Positions 39,800 through 46,627 of a stretch of 49,093 nucleotides of DNA are shown in pieces. The stretch spans positions 1 through 49,093 of IMG/VR virus record IMGVR_UViG_3300006919_000089. One strand, given 5' to 3'. The notes under the pieces are model-generated. The model did no database searches. It was not told the DNA's origin and was given only the letters and a program-made list of their open reading frames with translations. This DNA comes from a virus. Made by a program: the position numbers and the translations under genes. Every line of letters begins with the position of its first letter. Positions within the stretch are counted from its first letter, which is position 1.

Positions 39800-39890
39800 A
39801 GAACAATTAAACCAAAAGGTTGTAAAAAGAAAAGAACTTGCTTGTACAACATCTAACGGATGTAAGATTTATAAGGTTTGGTATGAATAA
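39750..39890 (+). CDS. Very small basic protein
   Basis: 46 residues: MSKKKKLNSKNPKYWSKEQL, NQKVVKRKELACTTSNGCKI, YKVWYE. Very basic, with two cysteines. It overlaps both neighbours. The overlap with the following gene has the ATGAATAA form, which suggests coupled reading. Real but unassigned; moderate confidence because of its size. Confidence 0.45.
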   Translation: MSKKKKLNSKNPKYWSKEQLNQKVVKRKELACTTSNGCKIYKVWYE

Positions 39891-40089
39891 TATAGAATAT
39901 ACAATTATGACAATAATTACAATAAGTTTAGCAATAGGTTTTATTATAGGATTTGCAACAGCTTTTATAATAAAAATAAAAGAATGTAAAGAACTAGAAA
40001 AAGAAATGGATAAATTTAGAGATTTATATTTTAATGAACTAGATAAATGGAGGGATAAATACACTGAAGATGATTATGAAGCGTATTAA
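39883..40089 (+). CDS. Small membrane-anchored coiled-coil protein
   Basis: 68 residues from the ATG at 39883 (MNNIEYTIMTIITISLAIGF), which overlaps the previous stop. A single transmembrane segment to about residue 32 is followed by a charged helix (ECKELEKEMDKFRDLYFNEL). An upstream in-frame ATG at 39838 would overlap the previous gene further. It is similar in plan to the 39635 protein. Function unknown. Confidence 0.55.
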   Translation: MNNIEYTIMTIITISLAIGFIIGFATAFIIKIKECKELEKEMDKFRDLYFNELDKWRDKYTEDDYEAY

Positions 40090-40207
40090 ATATATCTTAC
40101 ATAGATTAGGGTTTCATAATAAAAATTGTAGAAGAAGAGTCTATACTACAGAGCAAGATTATTTATGTTTAATAACGGGCAACACCCATAAAAAATTTGA
40201 ACTATGA
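40076..40207 (+). CDS. Very small hypothetical protein
   Basis: 43 residues: MKRIKYILHRLGFHNKNCRR, RVYTTEQDYLCLITGNTHKK, FEL. Basic N-terminus. It overlaps the end of the previous gene by 14 bases and the GroES-like gene as ATGA. The overlaps suit the run of coupled small genes. Confidence 0.5.
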   Translation: MKRIKYILHRLGFHNKNCRRRVYTTEQDYLCLITGNTHKKFEL

Positions 40208-40464
40208 TACAAATGATAAACAACAAAGTTTTAATAACGCCAGAAACTGTAAAGGAGACAACAGAGTCAGGAATAATATTATCTAAAGCAGAAGCAGAAA
40301 TTCCTAATACAGGAACAGTTGTTTCTGTTGGTAATAAAGTTAAAGAATTAAAAGAAGGAGATTATGTTATATATCAACCCATGCATGCTATGAAAATTAA
40401 TCATGAAGATGTTGATTACTTAATGTTTCCTGAGTCAAGTATAATAGCTAAAATAAATAAATAA
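40204..40464 (+). CDS. GroES-like co-chaperonin
   Basis: 86 residues, close to the size of GroES. NNKVLITPETVKETTESGII (the strand before the mobile loop and the G-I-I/V-L motif), IPNTGTVVSVGNKVKELKEG and DYVIYQPMHAMKINHEDVDY with ESSIIAKINK follow the GroES pattern (R-V-L-I...G-I-x-L-x...G-x-V-x-x-V-G...x-x-G-D-x-V-x-Y...E-x-x-I-x-A). Phages of the T4 type (gp31) use such a lid to fold capsid protein in host GroEL. No GroEL-like gene is seen, so it would work with the host's. Confidence 0.82.
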   Translation: MIQMINNKVLITPETVKETTESGIILSKAEAEIPNTGTVVSVGNKVKELKEGDYVIYQPMHAMKINHEDVDYLMFPESSIIAKINK

Positions 40465-40465
40465 T

Positions 40466-40684
40466 ATGAGATTTTTAACGCATTTAAAAAAAACCGCACA
40501 CGAAGAAGACACAAGATGGATTGTTAAATACGATTCTAAAAATTTAGTTAGAGAGGTTAAGCAAATTTATAAACCATCTGAGTATTATGCCTTAAACCTA
40601 CACAAAGGCAAAAACGCTAGACCTTTACATAATAAAAATGTTTTAATTAAAATATTAGAAGATGACAAAACAAAACGAAATTAG
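40466..40684 (+). CDS. Small basic hypothetical protein
   Basis: 72 residues (MRFLTHLKKTAHEEDTRWIV, KYDSKNLVREVKQIYKPSEY, YALNLHKGKNARPLHNKNVL). Basic, mixed alpha/beta. One base separates it from the GroES-like stop. Not recognised. Confidence 0.55.
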   Translation: MRFLTHLKKTAHEEDTRWIVKYDSKNLVREVKQIYKPSEYYALNLHKGKNARPLHNKNVLIKILEDDKTKRN

Positions 40685-40775
40685 AAAGTGGGTTAAATAT
40701 AGAACTAGATTAGCTAAATGGCTAAAACGAGTAGATAAGCATATAGAAAAACTTAAAGGGTTACGTTATAGTTAA
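40662..40775 (+). CDS. Very small basic protein, last gene of the plus arm
   Basis: 37 residues: MTKQNEIRKWVKYRTRLAKW, LKRVDKHIEKLKGLRYS. A single basic helix. It overlaps the previous gene by 23 bases, and its last 23 bases also overlap the end of the convergent metallophosphoesterase gene. The gene's reality rests on coupling and frame only. Confidence 0.45.
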   Translation: MTKQNEIRKWVKYRTRLAKWLKRVDKHIEKLKGLRYS

Positions 40776-42036
40776 GTATACCTTGTAATCCATTTTGCCT
40801 ACTATATATAAACGCTTGCGCTTTCTTTATATTTCCTATAAATCCTTTGCTGTCATGCCAATAATCAGTTGCAGACATAGATGATAAGTTTCTAACGGTT
40901 ATACCGTTAAGCTCTTCTATGGCCTGTAACTTCATGGCTTTATTAGTATGATAATGACCTCTATGTACTTCTACGTATACAGTATTACTCCATAAGTTTT
41001 TAAATCTTTGAGCTATTATACCAGGAAGATCATTTGTTTTAGGTCCGTCACCATGATCAGATATAATAAGATTATTACCATAAGGTATAGCCTTCATTAA
41101 ACAATCACTATTATCTACTTTAACATTTTTATTATTTTCATAATATAACTCTAGAGTATCACCAAGATGCATAACAGATTCTCTATCATGATTACCAGGT
41201 ATTACCATAACATGCACATCTGCAACTTCAGATAAAATGTCTATTGCTTTTATCATAAGCTTTCTTGCGTGCCTATAAATATCTATATGGTAATCTGAGT
41301 TAAATTGAGGAGTGCCTCTTGTTGTAGCAGGTATAGGCCAATCTTTATCAGAATTTAATAAATCATGTCCTACGATAAAAAGTATCTTATCTATGTAATA
41401 CCCTTGAGCTCTATATAATAAGTGTTCTATAGCGCTTAAAAGACGTTCTTCAGCTATATCTAAACTATACTCATCTCCTTTAATACCAATTTTACCTAAA
41501 TGTAAGTCAAAAGCTGATATTTCTAATAGATGTAGATCATTTCTATCATTAGGTCTTTTTCTTTTAATCTTTGAAACTTTAGGAGATAGGTTACGTAAAT
41601 CTTCAATAAGTTCTGCTTTTAGTTTTTTAATATTAAGCTCTGGCCTTATTCTTTTAAGAAAAGCTTTAGTTCTAAACATAGTAACTGTAATAGGATTTCT
41701 ATCATTGTCAAACCCTGTCACTTCATACGTACCTATATCGTATTTATCTACTTCCCAATTATCTAAATCTACTTTACACTCAGACAAAAGGTCTTCTAAA
41801 GACTTTACTCTTGTGCAATTTTCTGCGGTTAATACAGCATTAGTTTTAGTTTCTTGAAAGTTAATAACTTCTTTTTCTTTTGGCTCTGTATCTGGATTCT
41901 TTTTTCTAATAGCCCTTGCTAAAGTTCTTATTTGCTCGTAATTAGTGCCAAATTTTTTAGCAGTATCTGCGTACTTACTACGCATTAAGTGAGGGTTGTT
42001 TAATAAATACTCTCTGATTTCATCATTTAAAGACAT
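40753..42036 (-). CDS. Calcineurin-type metallophosphoesterase with N-terminal HTH-like domain
   Basis: 427 residues. The N-terminal 50 (DEIREYLLNNPHLMRSKYAD, TAKKFGTNYEQIRTLARAIR) looks like a helix-turn-helix. The catalytic part has the full metal-binding set: ISAFDLHLGK (D177-x-H), GHDLLNSD (223-230), VIPGNHDRES (G-N-H-D-R, 281-285), DHGDG (327-331) and HRGHYH (358-363). Such enzymes act on DNA or nucleotides; related proteins are common in phages of marine Bacteroidetes. It is convergent with the plus arm and is the last gene of the right minus-strand block. Confidence 0.82.
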   Translation of the reverse strand: MSLNDEIREYLLNNPHLMRSKYADTAKKFGTNYEQIRTLARAIRKKNPDTEPKEKEVINFQETKTNAVLTAENCTRVKSLEDLLSECKVDLDNWEVDKYDIGTYEVTGFDNDRNPITVTMFRTKAFLKRIRPELNIKKLKAELIEDLRNLSPKVSKIKRKRPNDRNDLHLLEISAFDLHLGKIGIKGDEYSLDIAEERLLSAIEHLLYRAQGYYIDKILFIVGHDLLNSDKDWPIPATTRGTPQFNSDYHIDIYRHARKLMIKAIDILSEVADVHVMVIPGNHDRESVMHLGDTLELYYENNKNVKVDNSDCLMKAIPYGNNLIISDHGDGPKTNDLPGIIAQRFKNLWSNTVYVEVHRGHYHTNKAMKLQAIEELNGITVRNLSSMSATDYWHDSKGFIGNIKKAQAFIYSRQNGLQGILNYNVTL

Positions 42037-42039
42037 GTT

Positions 42040-42285
42040 CTATTTTTTAATTTCTTCAACACCATAGCCGTGTTGACTTATGAGTGTTAAATTTACGGGA
42101 ACAAGCTTTTTCTTTGAACGACTTCCTATTAATTTATTAACAGTTTTGTTAACAATTTTTTGATCAGTAAATATACTTCCTTTATTATACCCCTTAACCA
42201 CAACATTATCTAGTCTATATAATTTGTTTTTTGAATCTTTAAAAACCCAATTAGAAAGCCATATAGGAATACAATATTTAGACAC
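42040..42285 (-). CDS. Small conserved-looking hypothetical protein
   Basis: 81 residues. MSKYCIPIWLSNWVFKDSKN, VVVKGYNKGSIFTDQKIVNK and VPVNLTLISQHGYGVEEIKK. The G-Y-N-K-G-S-I and S-Q-H-G-Y-G-x-x-E blocks look conserved from Bacteroidetes phage proteins, with no known role. Overlaps the structural gene upstream by 8 bases and precedes the phosphoesterase by 3 bases. Confidence 0.55.
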   Translation of the reverse strand: MSKYCIPIWLSNWVFKDSKNKLYRLDNVVVKGYNKGSIFTDQKIVNKTVNKLIGSRSKKKLVPVNLTLISQHGYGVEEIKK

Positions 42286-42868
42286 TGCTTGTGCTAAAGG
42301 TTATAGTTGGGCCTGCTTGAGATGATGTAATGTAAAAATAAATAGCTTTACTTACATCTTTAAACGCTGTATTAGTTATTTGTGATAAATCTACTCCAGC
42401 TAAATAAGGTACAGACCCTTGAAATATACAGTTTAATTCAGCCCCTTTAGACGCAGTAACTACGCCACTTGAAATAGTTGGAGTTAGTCTTGATTGGTCT
42501 CCATAACTCCAATGAACACCCATTGTAGCAGCAGCGCTTGAACCGTTAAAATTGTTTATTATAAGACTGTTTAATGACCCGCCTTTTAATATAGAAACTA
42601 AAGGAATTAAAATATTAGTTTTAGTAGAATCTATAATTAAATTATTTACAATATTTAATCCTACAGGATTAATGTTTGAACTAATATTACTTATTTGTGC
42701 TGAATTTTCAGGATTAGCTCTATAAGAATTTTTAGCTATTTCTCTTTTTTGTTGCTCAGAAAGACCAGAAGGAGCTTGCGCAGACATAGCTTTATTTTCT
42801 TTTCTTGTTAAAAATTTAGATCTAGTTTGTGATCCTTTTCCTTCGTATTTATCTTTTATTATAGGCAT
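42278..42868 (-). CDS. Fibre-associated or decoration virion protein
   Basis: 196 residues. Charged N-terminus (MPIIKDKYEGKGSQTRSKFL), a helix (SGLSEQQKREIAKNSYRANP), and a Ser/Asn/Gly-rich beta C-terminus (VNNLIIDSTKTNILIPLVSI, ISSGVVTASKGAELN, AIYFYITSSQAGPTITF). It lies immediately after the tail fibre gene. A fibre tip, head-decoration or receptor-binding part is possible. No firm family. Confidence 0.5.
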   Translation of the reverse strand: MPIIKDKYEGKGSQTRSKFLTRKENKAMSAQAPSGLSEQQKREIAKNSYRANPENSAQISNISSNINPVGLNIVNNLIIDSTKTNILIPLVSILKGGSLNSLIINNFNGSSAAATMGVHWSYGDQSRLTPTISSGVVTASKGAELNCIFQGSVPYLAGVDLSQITNTAFKDVSKAIYFYITSSQAGPTITFSTSSV

Positions 42869-42881
42869 AATATATTATTTA

Positions 42882-44072
42882 TTAATAAGAACTAAAATCT
42901 AATTCAAAAACCATTGTTACTAAATAATTTGTTGTAGCTAAATCTACAGAATTTTTTATAGTTACACCTATTAAATCTCCAGCAGAAAACGCGTTTGTAC
43001 CGCTAGACCCTGATGTAGTTAAGTCTGTAAAATCAGCAACCATAAGATCTTCTTTTGCTGTTCCGTCTATAACCTTTGTTCCTAGGACATTAGAGTTACC
43101 AGCATTCCAAATTTCACCATCATCTACATCATATAACTTAAAAGTAACTGTATTACTTGTAGTATTATGGTGATTATTAACTCTCATGTGTATTTTTAAT
43201 AATTTACCATCAACTGGCATTACCATTGGTATAGCTATATTAGTTATATTAGCATGCTCCGTTGTAGTGTTAAAAGGTATAAAGTGCTCTGTAGTAGTTA
43301 AATCATCATTAAAAGAAGTTTGTTGAATATGGATTTTTTTATCCTTTGTCATTATTTCTTTACCTTCTATAGTAACAGTTCCAGAAGCGCTTCTAGCTAT
43401 CGTAGTATCATCTGCATGGCCTAATTCTACACTACCAACACCTATAGAGTTACTTGTGCTTGCTGTTAATCCTCCAGCGTTACCAGATACAGAAGTTACA
43501 TTAGAATTTAATAAAGTAGATATACTAGTTAAACCAGTTCCTCCATTAGCTACAGCTAGAGTTCCAGTTACGCCATGAGTGTTTGCTGCACTTCCGTCAA
43601 AATTAGCAGAAGATGTGCTTGCAAGATCAGTTTGAAAGGCCCTTGTAGTTGTAAGTGTAGCGGCAGATCCAGTTGTGTCTTGATTTAAAGTACTAATATA
43701 TGTACCGTTAATAGCTGTTCCCCTCCAATCTCCAGTTGTAATAGTTCCTAAAGTATCTATATTTGTAGACCCTTGAAAGCCATCTTTTAAACCATCAGGA
43801 GTAACAACTCTACTAGTGTCAGTACCTGTTGTTGTTTCAGCTGTTGTTGCTAGCTCAACAATTCCTTCAGATGTAGTTGATGCTGCTTCAGGAGTAGAAG
43901 CATCTATATCAGAACGAATGTCTGATCCTGTTCTATAAACAATTTTATTATCTGCGTCTAAAGCAAGAAATTTATCTGGATCTGAATCTGTAGTAGTAAG
44001 GCTTTCTAAATAAACATCATTACGAAATCTAGATATAAAATCCCATATATGCTGACCTATCCACTTTATCAT
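42882..44072 (-). CDS. Tail fibre protein
   Basis: 396 residues. The N-terminus MIKWIGQHIWDFISRFRNDVYLE is a recurrent opening of tail fibres in marine phages, the part that attaches to the particle. Then come ASTTSEGIVELATTAETTTG and DTSRVVTPDGL, a phage fibre repeat; TGTLAVANGGTGLTSISTLL, a typical fibre turn; and a C-terminal beta head (EHFIPFNTTTEHANITNIAI, VTFKLYDVDDGEIWNAGNSN, YLVTMVFELDF). It is the likely receptor-contacting protein. Three bases from the DUF5675 gene upstream. Confidence 0.8.
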   Translation of the reverse strand: MIKWIGQHIWDFISRFRNDVYLESLTTTDSDPDKFLALDADNKIVYRTGSDIRSDIDASTPEAASTTSEGIVELATTAETTTGTDTSRVVTPDGLKDGFQGSTNIDTLGTITTGDWRGTAINGTYISTLNQDTTGSAATLTTTRAFQTDLASTSSANFDGSAANTHGVTGTLAVANGGTGLTSISTLLNSNVTSVSGNAGGLTASTSNSIGVGSVELGHADDTTIARSASGTVTIEGKEIMTKDKKIHIQQTSFNDDLTTTEHFIPFNTTTEHANITNIAIPMVMPVDGKLLKIHMRVNNHHNTTSNTVTFKLYDVDDGEIWNAGNSNVLGTKVIDGTAKEDLMVADFTDLTTSGSSGTNAFSAGDLIGVTIKNSVDLATTNYLVTMVFELDFSSY

Positions 44073-44074
44073 TA

Positions 44075-44554
44075 TTATTCAGGTATAATATCAAAATCTA
44101 CATATTCAATAGTTACGTCTTGTCCTGATTTTATCGCTTTAGCAATATTTGGATATATTCTTTTGTACGCATTAGTTGATTTCCCAATGAATCCATCCTT
44201 AATAATGATGTTGTTTTCTTGTGAATCACCCACAAGTAAACATCCAGCAGTATGAGAATCATCATTGCCAGTGTGTATAAGAATCCATTCAAAACCTGGG
44301 ACATCAATAATATGTAACATCCCTTTATGAATAGACGAAAATCTTTTTTTATATTTTTCATGAAAACCACCTTCAGTTCTTAATTTAATTTCATAAGTAC
44401 CAGCAGGCACTCTTGTTTCTCCTCTTATTTTTAAAGCCCTAGCCTCATCTTCTAGCGTATAGCATAGAAATTCTAAACCTAGGTCTCCCTCTAAAAAAAG
44501 TAAACCAGAAGTGCTATCCTCCTGGCTACTAAATCTTAATACTTTAAGCTTCAT
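44075..44554 (-). CDS. DUF5675-type protein, possible cell-wall enzyme
   Basis: 159 residues. EFLCYTLEDEARALKIRGET, RVPAGTYEIKLRTEGGFHEK, GMLHIIDVPGFEWILIHTGN and DDSHTAGCLLVGDS form the DUF5675 pattern (T-L-E-D...V/I-P-x-G-x-Y...G-M-L-x-I...V-P-G-F-x-x-I-L-I-H-x-G-N...T-x-G-C-L-L-V-G). The H-x-G-N...T-x-G-C arrangement recalls L,D-transpeptidase-like active sites, so a murein-acting role is often proposed; no activity is proven. Positioned between the fibre and the decoration/holin genes. Confidence 0.72.
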   Translation of the reverse strand: MKLKVLRFSSQEDSTSGLLFLEGDLGLEFLCYTLEDEARALKIRGETRVPAGTYEIKLRTEGGFHEKYKKRFSSIHKGMLHIIDVPGFEWILIHTGNDDSHTAGCLLVGDSQENNIIIKDGFIGKSTNAYKRIYPNIAKAIKSGQDVTIEYVDFDIIPE

Positions 44555-44625
44555 TTATTTATTATTTAAGAAATTAAAAAGGTACTCAGAGAACGTTTGC
44601 ATGTATGCTTTTCCCTTTTTAACTA

Positions 44626-45051
44626 TTAATCGTCAGTGTTAATACCAGTATCTTTTCCGTCACAGATTAAATATTGACATTTTTGTGCAGCAGTTGCAGC
44701 GTCTAAATCTAAATTGTTTGACGCATCACCAGCGCCATCTATGTGGACTGGAGAGAAAAAACAATGACCTGGAGCTAAATCTGCTATATCATCACCATCT
44801 GCCTGTACTGTTACAACATAATCAGTATCTACATTTTTTACAAATGTATATATTAAATCTTTATTGTTGTGTGCAGTATTAATTGTAGTAGCTGAAGTAC
44901 CAGCTAATATTTCTCCTGTATGCATTTGTGTTGAATCAGTTACTTCTGCCGCAGTAGTAAAAGAAGGTGAGAATGAAAATACTGTAACTCCTTCAGAGTC
45001 TACTAAACTAAAAGATCCTGATGCTGTTATTGATAAACTTTGTGTTGCCAT
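44626..45051 (-). CDS. Small beta-rich virion protein
   Basis: 141 residues. Thr/Ser/Ala/Asp-rich strands: SLSITASGSFSLVDSEGVTV, FSFSPSFTTAAEVTDSTQMH, LIYTFVKNVDTDYVVTVQAD, GHCFFSPVHIDGAGDASNNL. The K-N-V-D...V-V-T-V hairpin followed by L-x-P-G-H matches the hairpin of the 45076 and 9292 proteins (V-R-N-L-D...V-L-x-V...L-x-x-G-E). Likely a decoration or tail surface protein. Begins 25 bases after its neighbour's stop. Confidence 0.55.
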   Translation of the reverse strand: MATQSLSITASGSFSLVDSEGVTVFSFSPSFTTAAEVTDSTQMHTGEILAGTSATTINTAHNNKDLIYTFVKNVDTDYVVTVQADGDDIADLAPGHCFFSPVHIDGAGDASNNLDLDAATAAQKCQYLICDGKDTGINTDD

Positions 45052-45075
45052 TTTATTATATTTTAATATTATTTA

Positions 45076-45465
45076 TTAAGCGTTTGCATCTATTTCTACA
45101 GCAAAATATTCCGCAGTAACTGTACCTCCTAAACCTCTTGCCGCTACTGTATCTGTATCACGTAGAATTGTAAATAAAAATTCACCCGCCTTTAAAACTC
45201 CTAATAAATCATTGTCACTAGAAGCTCCTCCATAAACTTCTAAAACATTTGCATTGTCTAAATTTCTTACATATATTGCTTTACCGTATCCAGGCGCAGC
45301 CATAATTGTAGCGTCTCCGTCTGTAGCACAATCAATTCTTCCTGTAGCTACTTGATCAACACCAGTAATATTCATTGCAAATGCACCTGATAAGCCTTGT
45401 GTGTATCCAGTTGAAGTAACAGCAGACATGTTTAGCGCAACATTTAATGTGTAGTTTTTTGCCAT
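45076..45465 (-). CDS. Small beta-rich virion protein
   Basis: 129 residues. YTLNVALNMSAVTSTGYTQG, AIYVRNLDNANVLEVYGGAS, LLGVLKAGEFLFTILRDTDT and TAEYFAVEIDANA. The hairpin Y-V-R-N-L-D...V-L-E-V, then L-K-A-G-E-F, is shared with the 9292 and 44626 proteins, so the three may be relatives occupying similar surface positions. Starts 14 bases after the stop of the 45480 gene. Confidence 0.6.
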   Translation of the reverse strand: MAKNYTLNVALNMSAVTSTGYTQGLSGAFAMNITGVDQVATGRIDCATDGDATIMAAPGYGKAIYVRNLDNANVLEVYGGASSDNDLLGVLKAGEFLFTILRDTDTVAARGLGGTVTAEYFAVEIDANA

Positions 45466-45479
45466 TGTTTTTTAATTTT

Positions 45480-45746
45480 TTACAAATTTATAAAATTTTT
45501 CTTATATTTTTTAGATTCTTTTAACTTTTTAAGCTCCGCACACTTTTCAAATTCTTCTAATATACAAAAATAATCAATTATTTTATCAATAACATGATTA
45601 TCAATCTTTTTTTTAGGGTTAAACGGTAGCGCACATCCATTATAATCTAATAGTTCATCAAATGATAGCTTGTTTGTTATAATCATATAAGAGTTTGTCA
45701 TTGACTCATGTAACAATACTTCAGGGCTATCATCTAATTTTTCCAT
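45480..45746 (-). CDS. Small hypothetical protein with UvrB/C-like helix
   Basis: 88 residues. MEKLDDSPEVLLHESMTNSY and DYNGCALPFNPKKKIDNHVI precede a helix KIIDYFCILEEFEKCAELKK. The Y-F-x-x-x-E-E-F-E-K-C-A-x-L helix resembles the UvrB/UvrC motif (Y-E-x-A-x-x-L-R-D), a coiled-coil protein-contact element, here without the repair partner. Only one base separates it from the holin-like gene. Unknown function. Confidence 0.5.
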   Translation of the reverse strand: MEKLDDSPEVLLHESMTNSYMIITNKLSFDELLDYNGCALPFNPKKKIDNHVIDKIIDYFCILEEFEKCAELKKLKESKKYKKNFINL

Positions 45747-45747
45747 A

Positions 45748-46140
45748 TTATTTTTTTACCTTTTCTAAAGATCTTCCTCCAAAATAAGCTCCAATAACTG
45801 TTATTAATACTAACTGCAATAAATCAACCCAAGTAGATTTTACTTCAAAATTTAATGCACCTGCATCTATAAATATTAATAACATAGTACACACTATTAA
45901 AAATATTAAAACCATTGGCCTAACATTTTTACTAAGCCATGAGTCTGATTTTAAATCTGCCTCCCAACGAGATGTAATATTTTTTTCCATCTCTATTTCA
46001 TAATTAGAAATTAATTCTTTTATCTTTCTTTCTGCTTCAAGCTTTTCTTCTTTAGATGTATGTAAATTATCTATAACACCACCAACACCTTTTACAAGAT
46101 CAGCTGCTCCGCTAGAAAATATTTTTGTTAATATACTCAT
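45748..46140 (-). CDS. Holin-like protein (GTA 3TM holin type)
   Basis: 130 residues. A charged N-terminal helix (IKELISNYEIEMEKNITSRW), then the key box RWEADLKSDSWLSKNVRPMV, is the hallmark of the GTA/3TM holin family. Hydrophobic segments follow: LIFLIVCTMLLIFIDAGAL and DLLQLVLITVIGAYFGGRSL. It would make holes in the inner membrane for lysis. The C-terminus ends EKVKK. The next gene's start is 1 base away. A second small membrane protein at 46407 may be a partner. Confidence 0.72.
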   Translation of the reverse strand: MSILTKIFSSGAADLVKGVGGVIDNLHTSKEEKLEAERKIKELISNYEIEMEKNITSRWEADLKSDSWLSKNVRPMVLIFLIVCTMLLIFIDAGALNFEVKSTWVDLLQLVLITVIGAYFGGRSLEKVKK

Positions 46141-46142
46141 AA

Positions 46143-46403
46143 TTAATATCCGCCTCCTCCGCCTCCTAAATTATTATTATTGTTATTATTGTTGTTATTG
46201 TTGTTGTTAAACTGAACATTTGCACCATTTAATCCTTGTGAAGAAGAAGCAGCAGCAGCATGAGTGGTGCCTCCCATATAGCCTTGAACTCCTTGAAACA
46301 TATGAGTATGAAAGCCTTGCTGACCATTAGCTAAAGCCCATTGTGTTGCTTCTTGTGGTGTGCTATATAAAGGCACTCCACTTATTGTTGTTAATATTGG
46401 CAT
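46143..46403 (-). CDS. Small structural-type protein with Asn and Gly homopolymer tail
   Basis: 86 residues. ILTTISGVPLYSTPQEATQW, ALANGQQGFHTHMFQGVQGY and MGGTTHAAAASSSQGLNGAN; the G-V-P-L-Y-S-T...E-A-x-x-W-A and G-x-H-T-H-x-x-x-G...Y-M-x-G...H patterns recur in small phage structural proteins. The C-terminus is 13 consecutive Asn then Leu and 6 Gly, then Tyr. The Asn run is coded by mixed AAC/AAT at 46170-46208. Three bases from the holin gene. Role unknown. Confidence 0.6.
   Translation of the reverse strand: MPILTTISGVPLYSTPQEATQWALANGQQGFHTHMFQGVQGYMGGTTHAAAASSSQGLNGANVQFNNNNNNNNNNNNNLGGGGGGY
46170..46208 (-). repeat. Asn codon run (13 x AAY)
   Basis: Thirteen consecutive AAC/AAT codons in the gene at 46143, followed by one Leu and six Gly codons. 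The codons are mixed, so the run is not a pure microsatellite, but it is near the trinucleotide pattern that changes length by slippage. Confidence 0.8.
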
Positions 46404-46406
46404 AAT

Positions 46407-46625
46407 TTATTTTGTTTTTACTTTTTCAAATGAGCTAATTCCAAAGCATCCTAATGTTACCCATACAAATGAATTATAAACAACTTCATTTATAATTAAA
46501 TCTTTATCAGCTATTACGCTAGTGCCAAGATCAGCTACAGCAAATAAAACCATAACAACAAAAGATGCAAATCCAACTACATTTTTTTCATTAATTTCGT
46601 TTTTATCTTTAAACAAACTCCACAT
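46407..46625 (-). CDS. Small membrane protein, holin-like
   Basis: 72 residues with two hydrophobic segments: VVGFASFVVMVLFAVADLG (about 16-34) and VYNSFVWVTLGCFGISSF (about 49-66), with charged ends (MWSLFKDKNEINEK, EKVKTK). The size and topology suit a class II holin or antiholin. It lies between the repeat protein (2 bases upstream) and the Asn-rich gene. Function inferred from size and from neighbourhood with the holin-like gene at 45748. Confidence 0.55.
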   Translation of the reverse strand: MWSLFKDKNEINEKNVVGFASFVVMVLFAVADLGTSVIADKDLIINEVVYNSFVWVTLGCFGISSFEKVKTK

Positions 46626-46627
46626 AA

